Of a DNA stretch of 64,000 nt, positions 45,870-57,600 are shown one piece after another. The position numbers were made by a program, and so were the translations under genes. Below the pieces are notes generated by a model. That model was not told the origin of the DNA and did not search any database. It saw nothing but the letters and a program-made list of their open reading frames with translations. This DNA comes from Paragordius varius (Eukaryota; Nematomorpha). Each line of letters opens with the position of its first letter. Position 1 is the stretch's first letter. Location: assembly GCA_964247055.1 (NCBI GenBank), contig OZ176059.1, positions 124,001-188,000 on the forward strand. The letters run 5' to 3'.

Positions 45870-47817
45870 CAATGGTGAGACTTAATTAAAAAATAAGTTC
45901 ATAAAAGCTTGAGTTATTCATATTATAAATTTAAATGTATGAAAATTATTTAATAGTTGATATATTGTATTTAATCTTATGTTGGGGAAAAATTTGATAT
46001 GATGATAATTTAAAATTTGTAGGAATTTTATCAATTATTAACTTTTTTTTAAAATATATTTTTTAAAGATTGTAAAGATATAAACTTACAGTAGAGGCGG
46101 CAAAACCGGGATGATTCCAACCCAACACACTATAACCCGTTCCAATGAATAAATTCATGCTACCAAATTCATAATAACTGGCATTTCCTTCGCACGTAAT
46201 AATCTATATAAGTATATGTATTTTAATCAAACGCAACATTAATTTCCTAATTTAAAGATAAATTTTTTTTATTTTATAACAATTTATTATTATAACACAT
46301 ATCAGTCAAAAACAAAATTTTTTTCAAGCAAACGCAACATTTTTTTTAGTTCAGTTTAAAAAAAATGTTGTTTTTGGTTGAAAAAGTGTCGCTTTTGACT
46401 GAGAAATGTTAGATGTGTCGTTTCGTTTATAGGCGATTAATAAATTTATCACAAATATGTAAAAAAAATTATGATACAATATACAGTAAAAATTGTAATT
46501 ATACGGAGAAAACGTAAAAACATAAAGACAAATTCTTATCTAAAAGACAACCATACTTTTTATAACCTTAAATTTTCTCATATAAACTACTAGTTAAAAT
46601 TGTAAAATATAAAAAATTGATTAGGTTAGTATTATACATCTTTATTTCACACTTTAAATTTAAAACAATGATTTATATTGATGAAAATCTAAATTTTAAA
46701 AAGTATGGGTCTTTTAGATTTGTCTTTATATTTTACGTTTGGTCCGTATAATATCAGTTTTTACTGTATATATGGGCATTCATAAGGAATTTATTAGATT
46801 ACATATATATAAAACTAGAAAATGCTAACACAATATAACATTTTTTCTAGCTTGTTGCCTATTGTATAGACTTATTTAGAAAACAATTGTTTAAGAAACA
46901 TTAATTTTTCCAAATTTTATGTTGATATTTTTAACCAAATTTTTCACGGGCCGCATGTTGGTCACACCTCTGCTTTAATATATATATGTGGTTTCTAAAA
47001 ACAGCAAATAATAATTTCATGGAGTTGTTATCTCGTTTTTTTTCCTATAAATATCTAAATAACTTTTACTTTTATACTCATGTCACTTTGTAATTAGTTA
47101 ATATTCATTCCAGTCTATGGTATAAAAAAACAAGGTAAAAATGTTTTATACCAAATATTCTCCCTTGGCATCTATTGAGTTGTCCGCCTTATTTGACAAG
47201 TAATCGACCTTTAAAGTTTCATCCGTAATATTAAATGTTAATGGTTTTTTAATGTTTTGAATAGTTTCTGGATGATTTGTAACATTTCTTTTATCAATAA
47301 ACATGGTATCAACCATATTACCATCGTATATGCTTAACTTGGCTCTTATACCATGGGCCTAAACAAAAATGATAAAAAAATTTTTTGCTTTTTTTTTCAA
47401 CTATAATATTCTAACGCAACAGATAAAATACTTAAAATACTAGAAATAAATTAACACATTTAATTATAAATATATATATATATAAAATACATTTTCTTAA
47501 AAAGAATTACACATCAATAACGACTATATAATAAGTAGGTCCAATTTTTTATCCTACCCTACTATACAAAACAACAATTTTTTTATCTAGGTACAGTAAA
47601 AATTGAAATTATACGGACAACACGTAAAAATATAAGGACAAACATTTTTATCTAAAATACAACCATACTATTATAAACCTATTGATTTTGTTAGTATTAT
47701 ATCTATCTCTATTTCACACTTTAACATTTTAAACAATGAGCCAAACAGTATGGTTGTCTCTTTAAAAAAATTGTCTTAATATTTTTACATATTGTCCGTA
47801 TAATTTTAATTTTTACC

Positions 47818-47857
<40 letters not shown>

Positions 47858-48526
47858 CAATCGAAAAATGGCATATTTTAAATTCATTACTAATATTATT
47901 CATAAATATATACCCGTGTTAAAAGTCGAAATCTCCCATCAATCAAATTGTCACCTACAATAAAAATCAAAAATATAATACGGACAAAACGTAAAAGTAT
48001 AAAGACAAAATTGGTTTTTCAAAAGACAACCAGTACTTTTTTAATCTTTAAACAATGGTTTTTAACTCAAAAAATCAAAGTTTACAAAAGTATGAGGTTG
48101 TCTTTTGAAAAAAATTGTCTTTATATTTTTACATTTTGTCAGTATAATGTCAATTTATATATACAATTTACAATTCAAATTCGCCCTTGAACATTTTAAA
48201 TTCACCCTAAAAATAAATTATGTGTTTTCGGGCAGCTAATATAACTCATCATTGATATGAAATATATCTTCATGGCATAATTTATTATTTTTTCAGTATT
48301 AATTTAATTTTACAAAATTTCTTTTGTAAAATAAATAAACACTACATAATTGATTTTTAGGGTAAATTTGAATTTTTCAAGGGTGAATTTAAAGTGAAAA
48401 TGGTATATCAAGTAGAAAAACAATTAATCTTTAACAAATAAATTGTTTTACTCATAAGATAATTCATGAGCTTTGTGGCGCCTGGATAAGCCATACTTAA
48501 CCCAAAGCTATGAGTCGCTAAAAAGC

Positions 48527-48570
<44 letters not shown>

Positions 48571-49389
48571 ATAAAAATAGAAATTATACTTATTATGGAC
48601 AAAACGTAAAGATATAAAGACATAATTTTTCTGTAAACGACAATCATACATTTTTAACCCTTTTTCTTGATGTAATATATTTACTACCACTGTAAAATAT
48701 GTAATTGATTGTGTTATAAATAATTACATCTCTACTTCATATACTTTGCCATTTTAAAGAATGAGTTGAAATTGAAAAGAAAATATTTGTCGATATATTT
48801 TTACATTTTGTCCGTATAATTTCAATTGTAACATTATATATATATATATATATATATATTAAAGGTAAGCAAATTAACAATTAAGGATACTCCAAAACAA
48901 TAACCGCATCATTTTAGCATTGATATATAAAATACATTATAACTAATGACTAAATCATATTTTAATCATTAATTTCTAAAATTCTTGCTTAATTTTTTAT
49001 AAAAATATTTTAATATTAATATATATATATATATATATATTTCATTCATTTATCGATTTAAAAATCAATTTAAAATAATGAATTGGAGGTTTTGTTATCT
49101 TATCCAATTTTTATAATTTGAAAAGAAGTGTAAGTAAGATGCTTAACAAATTTTGGATAAAGAATTGATAAGGGAGCAAAGAATTATATTAAAGAGTGGT
49201 ATTCAAAAATTATCCTTTTTCTAAATCAAATACTTAAACCCTAATATATGTATATTGTATAAAATAAAATAAATTATTTTATATACGTATATATTTATAT
49301 ATATATGATAATTATCGAATAAAAAATTTATCAAACTGTGAAACTTTTATGATATTTATTGAAAATCTAATAATTGCAAAATTAGAAAC

Positions 49390-49424
<35 letters not shown>

Positions 49425-49865
49425 CTTTCTAATCAAAACCAAAAACAATGGTTGTTTTTTATTAGAGTTTTACATTTTATAAACCGGTAAAAATAGATCT
49501 CAAACAAAAATTATTTCAAAATTATCTGGATTGCGCGATAAAAAACTTGTGTATAAGATGCTATTTTAGATCCAACACAAATGGCTTCGCGGGTCGCATT
49601 TGAAAATATATGAACATTCATATTTATATAATTTAATTAGCTAAACATTTTTATCTAGTTCATGCCAGTCGAAAATAAACAAATTAGAAAAAATTTTTAA
49701 CAAAATATTGATTTTATTAAGATTTTATTAGTATATTTTTACAAATTCAAAATATCCAGCAGAATCATCGCGGGCCGCGTGTTAGCTATCCCTGTTTTAT
49801 TATAAAATAATCAATCAAATGTCAAAAAATGCAACTAATCCAACATATTACTAGGTGTTAAAAAG

Positions 49866-49909
<44 letters not shown>

Positions 49910-51886
49910 TTATATATATAGTTAAGAAACGCCCTTATAATTTAAGCACAAAAAAATGGTTTTAGTATGTCAATTTATAAATATAGCCATATAAGGATGA
50001 AAACAAAAATCTCATTACCTTAAAATATTGAAGGCATATCTTTTAAATTGATTCATAACAATGTTAAATTCATCGGTTTCCATGTTTGAATTAGTTTTTG
50101 AAAGTTGTCGATTGTTGGCATTCAAAAGTACATTTGTTAAGGAAAAATCTTTATCATTTACGTTTGATGACATACAATTTAGTATTTTGAGGTCAGGACT
50201 AATTTAAAATATTATTATAAATACTACACATTACAACACACCTTTAATTTTACTATAAGTAAAATCTATAAGAAAATATAAAGACAAATATTTTTTCTAA
50301 AAAAAGCCATACTTTTTATATCTAGATTTATAATTTAAATGGTGTGTAGAAATTTATAATAATAACAAAATTAATTCTATATTTTACAATTTTAACTAAA
50401 TAGCTTATATGAAAAAGAATAAGGTTTTGAAAAGTATGGTTGTATTTTAAAAAATATTTGTCTTTAGATTTTTAATTTTTATCGTAATTTTAATTTTTAC
50501 TGTATATTAGTTTTTTTTACAGATATAAGATATGACACAATTGTTATCCTTGGGGTTTCATAGTAAAAGTCAAGGGTTAAAAAATATGCCCCCTACAAAA
50601 ATATATTTGTCATTTGGGATTTTTCGTTTTTTATTTTTATCATTTATTATTAATGTGCAGTAAAAATTGGAATACACTATGAAGAAAACGTTAAAAAATA
50701 AAGAGAAATATTTTTTTGTAAAAAAGACAACCCCATACTTTTTCAAACCTTGATTTTTTAATCATAACTCATCGTTAAAAATTCAAAGTATCAAATAGAG
50801 AGATGTATATTGGTGATAAAAACAATTATATATTTTACAAAGGTAATTAAATATTGTCTTTGAAGAAAGGTTTTAAAAAGTATGGGGTTGTCTCTTTTGA
50901 AAATATCTTTTATATTTTTACGTTTTGTTCGATAATTTTTAATATCTGGGGTATTTATAGGGTAAATTTTATATTAACTTTGATTACCTATAATCATTAT
51001 AAATGGGACAGTTTATATTAAAATTTTGCAATTATCAAAAAATAGTTTACCTTTAAATAAAAAATATTGGTATCAGGCTGCCAAAATCAATTTTATCAAT
51101 TAATTATACAAAAAAAAATATTTGAAAGTAAAAAGTTTAAGTATTTTTAACATTTAAGTTTTTTTTGCATATAATGCGACAAGAGAGGGCATATTTGTTA
51201 ATATTTATCTTGATAATGAATATTTGAAAAATATAAATTCTAATGTACGTAACGAAGGGAAAATTGAATTTCAATAAATAAATATTTCATTTTCTTTTGT
51301 TACAAAATTACCATTCGGAAACAAGCATATTAGGTGGCCATGAGCCTAAATCGAAATCATACTGTCGTAAAAAGTGCTAAAATTGAATAATAATTTATAC
51401 TTTTAATGTTTTTTTATGTTGTGGAGATGACATATTTTTACGATATGATATCATGATTTGGCGATATTGTGCATAAAACGTTAAGTAATCTTGATTTCGT
51501 AGGCGACCAAAACCCTTTAAAAACTGTCCGATCCCAAAAACAAATATAACGGTAAATAAAATTTTAGTATAAATTTGTAGGTTTGTATGAGACCACATAA
51601 GTGAATCTAATATAGTTATTTAAAACATAATTGTCATACGATTTCGTAGCATCATTACAAAGAAGATTGGACAAGTATATTTAATTGCGATTTTAATTAA
51701 TATAGTCTATACATGTTATAAAACTATATTAAACTGTATTTATGATTTTTTCGCCAACCAATTCCGTATAATTTTGCTCATAATACTTTAACTATAAAAT
51801 ATAAATTAAATTACTTTAGGAGTTGTCATAGTATATAATTTAGGTCCATAAACAACTTCCCAAAATTCAGAAAAAAAATTTTTCAT
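39477..51886 (-). CDS. ABHD16A: ABHD16A-type phosphatidylserine lipase, 18 exons
   Basis: Exons: 51815-51886, 51735-51791, 51640-51706, 51401-51606, 51312-51376, 50019-50198, 48452-48507, 47914-47954, 47152-47358, 46090-46203, 44727-44891, 44225-44288, 43963-44005, 43539-43611, 43154-43210, 42389-42495, 41162-41307, 39477-39581; about 607 residues (human 558). The start has an in-frame TAA two codons upstream. Similarity is collinear over the whole length: VVYGPKLYTM at the N terminus, hydrophobic membrane segments in exons 3-4, YDFDLGSWP, GYSVLGWNHPGF, the nucleophile in YAWSIG (Ser about 391), ILDAAFDDILPL, and the His in DFDGTHCEPLP. The family hydrolyses phosphatidylserine to lysophosphatidylserine at the ER membrane. 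Oddities: the usual acid in RRTKDE reads RRSNTV, exons 13 and 14 do not join in phase (GG then TA), and exon 17 has an Asn/Glu-rich insert. Orthology is firm; activity is uncertain. Confidence 0.88.
39640..39688. repeat. (TA)n microsatellite
   Basis: Interrupted TA run in the last intron of ABHD16A, about 60 bases upstream of the last exon acceptor. Confidence 0.9.
41162..41307 (-). CDS. ABHD16A: ABHD16A exon 17, low-complexity insert
   Basis: Starts D-I-I-K-P-K-T-E-L-V and continues with an Asn/Glu/Thr-rich stretch (NANENNETTNENNE) before TLLEALSI. The donor GTATAT opens directly into a (TA)n tract at 41142-41160. The low-complexity part has no counterpart in the vertebrate protein. Confidence 0.7.
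42113..42366. mobile_element. MITE family 4 (ACCATTTACAGTTCAAATTC ends)
   Basis: Termini ATACCATTTACAGTTCAAAT and the inverse, with repeated motifs CACCCTTGAACAATTCAAAT inside both arms. Other copies: 42793-42965 (partial), 48165-48405, 60880-61176, 61989-62550 and 62575-62660. This copy lies in ABHD16A intron 16, close to exon 16. Confidence 0.75.
43539..43611 (-). CDS. ABHD16A: ABHD16A exon 14, region of the catalytic acid
   Basis: Frame LPLVKKRRSNTVTDIT, then LLG joining to DGLLSN in exon 15. It aligns without gaps over about 33 residues to human PVLLIRRTKDEIITT and onward, which fixes the frame, but puts Thr where human has Asp430. The donor is GTCATT (weak), the acceptor TCTAAG. The acceptor phase does not fit exon 13. 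Confidence 0.6.
44487..44620. mobile_element. Small MITE with AACACAGTAGTGTATGG ends
   Basis: TTGGCAACACAGTAGTGTAT at the left and the inverse ACACTACTGTGTCGCGCCAA at the right, 134 bp, in ABHD16A intron 11. Single copy in the window. Confidence 0.7.
44727..44891 (-). CDS. ABHD16A: ABHD16A exon 11, nucleophile exon
   Basis: Fifty-five codons, phase 0 both sides. Contains I-I-I-Y-A-W-S-I-G-C, the ABHD16 form of G-x-S-x-G; the serine codon is at 44784-44786. Followed by the conserved A-T-W-A-A and Y-P. Confidence 0.9.
47818..49920. repeat. Cluster of (TA)n tracts in ABHD16A introns
   Basis: TA runs at about 47818-47851, 48534-48567, 48834-48861, 49020-49041, 49394-49421 and 49868-49920. Three of them directly abut the end of a family 1 MITE. 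Confidence 0.9.
49562..49796. mobile_element. hAT-type MITE family 3
   Basis: Left ATCCAACACAAATGGCTTCG with CGGGTCGCATTT, right ATCGCGGGCCGCGTGTTAGC. It lies in ABHD16A intron 6. Confidence 0.6.
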
Positions 51887-54665
51887 CTTAACTTACCAGC
51901 GTGGTTATAACATCAAAATGCTGCATCATATTTTAAAAAATACACTTCGATTTTAAATATACGATATGGGGATTAATCCAATGCTAATTCAAAATGTTTA
52001 TATTACTATTTTGATCTAAAATATTTATTTTTACTCAAATTAAAATATTATGAATGTTTTTAAATTTATACCAAAAACGATGCATCGAATTCTATTGGTG
52101 ACTCTCTTGGATAGAATGCTAACAGCTTATCACAACTTTAACACTTCATACATTTTATTTTAATCGCGATAGTAGTGTACAAATCATTATTTCGGAAATC
52201 GTTCGACTAAAAATTATCACTCCTCTTTGAATTAACTTTTCAGTTTTCTTACAGTTTTAATTTCTAAGTCCGAAATTCGGGTAGCACCAATTAGACACTT
52301 GTATACAACACTATCAATTCAGTGACTTGATTCGAACTGGATTCTTTAGGGACCCCTGACCTGTTTAAAAAAATTCTAATAAGATGAACAAATTAACACC
52401 CTTTGCAAGAGATTGCTTTATGCACTGTAATGTTGACTAATTACCTTTGGTTTTCGCTTTAAAATAAGTAATATCAGGTTTTTTTTAATAAATTCTTTTA
52501 TTTATATTCATTAATGTTATATGGAAACTTTTGCCACGGTTTCAATTCCATCCATATTTTTTGAATTTTTAATGATTCTGGTTATCCAACGACATCATTT
52601 TAAATTGAAGGACTGGAATAAATGTCTTGTATTCAAGTGTTAAAAATTTTAATAAAAATGATGGAGAAAAGTTTAAGATAAGGATTTTTTTACAATTTTT
52701 CATCTTTTTAAACGAATTATGATCCGCCATAACGAATGCATATTTTTTAATTTGGCCTAATGCTAGTCATTGGTAGTACTGATTCAAAGTTTTAAAGTTA
52801 CATATTTTTTATTTTACAAAATTTCCCTTATAATAATTATCAAACTACGGTTAATTCTAAAAAATATCAAGTGCGATTTTTACATAAATTTTTGTCTATG
52901 AATTTTATTTTTGATACGCACTGTGTTAAACAATCGTTTTATATAATTGGATCCCTAAATTACACTTCCAAAATCGGGGGTGAAAAAATATGATAAAAAT
53001 ATATATATTCTGATAAGAAAATGTATCAGGATTATTATGGTGATTTTGGCTTTTGCCCTTGTCAATGATACAAAAAATATATTTACTCCTTTGTGGTAAC
53101 TCATCATCAACAAATGGCAAAATTTGTGCACACCTGGTTAAATAAATTATATGGTGATAGCCAAATTCGAAAAAATACTACTATTAATAATATTATAAAC
53201 TACATATACAATGCAAAACTATATTATAAAATTTAAATTTTTAGATGTGGGCTTCCAAAGTCCCAAATATTTTTGCTCTTCAATGGCTAGATTTCTAAAA
53301 ATAAATGCAAAAATATTGAGATGGCGCAATAAAAATGAATTTTAAAAAAGTTCGTAAAATAGAATATTTTGCTTAAAAATTTAAATCATTTCTTGAAACG
53401 TAATTCAAACTATAGACAGGTAGATGAAAACGATATAAAAGGCTTTACATATCATAAAACACTTTTTCTATATGATAAATAATGCTGAACATTTCTCTCA
53501 CCTCAGAATTTTTATTTTAAGGTTTTGCTTTTATATATAGGTAAATTTTCGATTTATATTTAAAATAAATTTTAAGACAAACGAGTTTTAGCGTCATCGA
53601 ATAAAGTGTTTTATTATATTAAAAGCGTTTAATACAGGTTTTATCATACCTCAAATTAGTATGCATGCTTAGCCATAAATTTTAAGCAAATTTATTTTAT
53701 TAGAAAAAATTCTTTTTGATGTCAAAATTTAGCATATATTTGAAATTTTTATTGCGCGATCTCGGCCTTTGATTTAACAGAACTAGCTTATTTCTGAAAA
53801 TTTTAGGACTTTCATAGTCTACATCTTTAAACTATAATTTAAAAAATATTATTTTGTTTTTAAGGTTTATGATATATTTGAATGATATTTTTGAAATAAA
53901 GCATTTAGCTTTTACAAATTTTTTTTATTAAACATAATGTGCGCATTTTGATATGGAGCAGTTGACAAAGTGACAACCTTATATCCCGCGTAAGGGCCGA
54001 AATCAAAAGCATTATACCCCCTCATTTACATATCAGTATATATACATTGTGTGCAAAAAATTTTTAACAAAAAAATTTTTATGAGATAGCTTATGACCAG
54101 CGTGCCGCAAAAATTTTTATTTGTTGACAACCTAGTTTTTGAAATATTGATAGAAAATCGAAATCGGGCAAAAAGTGAAAATTAAGGATAATTTAAATAA
54201 TGATAATATTTGAAATATTATGGTCTATTATCATTTTAGAAGATATTTATAAATAGCCTAATATAATATAGTTAGAGTATTTAATTCCAAATCAAAAGAT
54301 GACCTTTTTCTTTTATCACACTTAAAAGACAAAAAAAATTAATGAAACTATATAAAAATAATTATTTTTAATTATATACTACCTAAACTCACTATTAAAA
54401 TCTTTTGTCGTCAGGTTCATGAGTGTATAAAAAATTTATACTGTTTTATTTTGGATTCTTACATGAGTTGGAATTATTGAGTATATAATTTATGCAAAAT
54501 AAAGTTCTTGAAGGTTTCCTTTTCTCGCTGTCGTAATTAGGGCGTAATTTTCGTAATTGTTATTTATTTTATCTTTAAGAACCGATGAAAAAAAGCACAT
54601 TTACATAATATTTTTTGGGGGAGGGGTGGATTCAGACTATACCTACACACTAATATAAATCAAAA
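51887..54665. other. Spacer between ABHD16A and the M13 gene
   Basis: Should contain the ABHD16A promoter just right of 51886. A partial family A element (about 52330-52700) and a foldback element (52930-53990) are present. 54000-54660 shows nothing recognisable. Confidence 0.4.
52930..53990. repeat. Foldback element family B, second copy
   Basis: The left arm has AAAATCGGGGGTGAAAAAAT, ATGTATCAGGAT and AATGGCAAAATTTGTGC. The right arm has TAATGTGCGCATTTTGATAT and the inverse of the left arm in decayed form. It shares these landmarks with 38005-39170. Confidence 0.6.
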
Positions 54666-54671
54666 TTTATT
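54666..54671 (-). terminator. Polyadenylation signal of the M13 gene
   Basis: AATAAA on the minus strand six bases after the stop codon. This is very close, so a more distal signal may be used instead. Confidence 0.35.
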
Positions 54672-54676
54672 TTTAG

Positions 54677-57600
54677 TCATAATAAAAATGGGCAAAAATT
54701 TTGGGCCACCATTTGATCTTCAAATTTACATCCAAATGTTGTTGCGAATAATTCACTATAGCGCATGATTTGATTTAATCTGTAAGAAGTAGAAATCATG
54801 TAAGGATAAAACTTAAATATCATTGGGCTTCCAAACTTTCTGCAAGACAGGTTTTAGCTTACTTGATCTTATCATATAAATGCATGCATGCAAACAAGCA
54901 AGCAAGCCTGACTAGTGGTATGCGAGCCACTAGTCAACGCTTAGCAGCACATAGCCCATTTACTCGTTACTATTTGTTATAAACATTATGTCAGTATGAT
55001 TGATATTATACTTGTATTTAGCATCCATTTCCATATATGTGGTTTCGAATCCAGGGTTTATGCAATAAAACTAAAATTGTAAAAAATAATTTTAACATTT
55101 TAAATTTTTGGTAACAATAATGCAAATTTTTGTTTATTACGATAATTTAAAATTTGACTATATAATATGTTTAGTTAATTTAATTACTTGGCCAAACACG
55201 ACTAAAAATTCGGTTGCACGGTCAAAAAATCCAATCATACGGGTATTATCTGATATATTGCTAAACATCTATAGAACCATAGGATATATTTTATTTTTAT
55301 TTAAGTTACACATTCTTGTAGTTTGATTTGATTGAGTTAAGTTTTATATCATAAAAATTTCATACCTGATAGGTAAGATGCAAAGCGGCTGCTTTTACCA
55401 TAAAGCTTAATCTTGTCGTAGATACATCTTCAAACTTTATTTTATAAAAAAACAGATTTTTATACCGGCAATTTTATGATAGGTATGTATTTATATATCA
55501 TGAAAGAATGATGCTGTTTAAAGTGGAGGTTTATATCTAAACATAAAGTGAACCATTGCCTATCTAGACTTTACAATGATATAGAAATTTTTTTAACGCT
55601 TCGATTCAAATTTGGGTATCCAATGTATCTATTACACTATACTTAGTTAATATTTTAAAAAAACCGAAACGGACCCAATTTATATTTATGCTTTTATCCT
55701 GATAAAAAATATAAAGCCGAAATATCTAAAAATTTAGTTTTAAAAAAAAGTTTATTATAAAACATACTTCTACGCAATTTTTATTTTACAACATATAGCA
55801 AAATAGGGTGTTTATTTAATTTTAAAGCTACAATAAAACCTAATTATTTATTTAAATCGTCTAAGATTGATAAAAACTGAAAAAGGGGTTTATATTGTAT
55901 TATTTTTAATTAGCTAATGCACACATGTAATGTTGATTTAATTTTTAACTTTGGGAATTACCTTAAAATTAGTAATTGATTATTTTTTTATATTTCGATT
56001 CATTAATGTTATATAAGTGCAAACTTTTGCCATGGTCTCTTTGAAGTATTTAATATTAAACATCACTGGGGTATCCAAAGACCCCAATTCGAATCGAAGG
56101 GCTAAATAAATTTTTTGTATCCCAGAGAAATAAGCCCATCCATCAAGCTCTTTCACGCAAACTGTTTAATGACATGAGTTAAACCGCTAGATAACTTATA
56201 AAAACATATTTTTTGTTGAAATTTCAAGCATTTTTACATCCATATCATAATAGGAATTTAAAGCTTCTTCATCATTGTCTGTGGCATTTAAACAACTTAT
56301 CCATTCCAACACATGTGGGATCGTTATATTTTCTCCAACAAATTCAGAATTCAGTTTTATGTAATGTGCCAACATATCTACATATATTAAACGTTATATA
56401 TAACTTCTCTCGTATAGTTAACCCTTTAAAAATGAAATTTTCAAAATAAACAGCGTTTAAAAAGGAATTACTCACACTGATGTTCATGCATATTCCGATT
56501 TTAAGATAACTTTTAATTCATGTGTTTAATATATTCCATAAATCTTGTAGTTTTACAATAAAAAATTTATACGGACAAAACGTAAAATTATAAAGATAAA
56601 TATTTTTTTTCAAAAGAGAACCATACTTTTTTAAACCTTAATTTATCCCTCATAAACAATTTAATTACAATGTAAAATATATAATTGATTACTTTTACAA
56701 ATATAAACAATGGTTTATATTTTAAAAAATCAAGAATTAAAAAGTAAGGTGGTTGTCTTTTGAAAAAAAAATATCTCTTTTTGTTTTATCCGTATAATTA
56801 TAATTTTTACTGTAATATGCAAAATATAAGAAAAATGATACAAAAAAGTATGATATAAATTATTACCAGGTATCCCAGTCATTTGTAACATGTCAAATAT
56901 GATTTGAAACACCATACCGGCATATTTGAATGAATTGATCATTTCATGTGTGTAATAGGGGTATCTCATCATAGTAACCGGAATTTCAAATACATTATGC
57001 ACTGAACTGTATATAGGATTTTCTTGTTGTCTATATTTTGACATAATTAATCAACAAACCATTCGAATATCTACTTCTGAATATATCTTAAAATTATGTG
57101 TTTAAAAACGAATAAATTTCGTAAACTATAATTAAATTTTTAATAATGCTCAGCTAAAAATATATCTGAATTAATAAATATGATTAAAACATACGCATTC
57201 CACCACTCATAACCTGGTTTAACCTGTCCTCTCCACTTCTTGGCCATCAAATTTTTGCGGAACAATTTTAAACTGTTAATATTCTTGTAATAACTATCCT
57301 CAGGATTTATTATAAGCTAAAATAAAAAAACGTATAAATTAACACATTTAAATTTTATAACTTTGACTTTTTAATTAAGAAATGAATTATAAAATATACT
57401 TCATCATAGTAATCATCGATGTCATCAAATTGTTTTTGTGTACCAGCATCAATCTTTAACCGCTGAAACTATTATATTTATATTCACTAAAAATTGGAAT
57501 TATGCGAGCATAATGTAAAAATATAAAGATAAATATTTTTTTTAAAAGACAACCATACTTTTTAAATTTTATTTTTTTTAAATATATATCATTTATTTTA

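Noticed and set aside
48408-48647. Open frame with an Ile-Tyr repeat
   Set aside because: Translated (TA)n microsatellite that happens to overlap ABHD16A exon 7.
52240-52330. Minus-strand open stretch with a GTAAGA donor, possible 5' exon of ABHD16A
   Set aside because: It has no similarity to the family N terminus, and the ATG at 51886 already matches the start. It could be 5' UTR, but nothing proves it.
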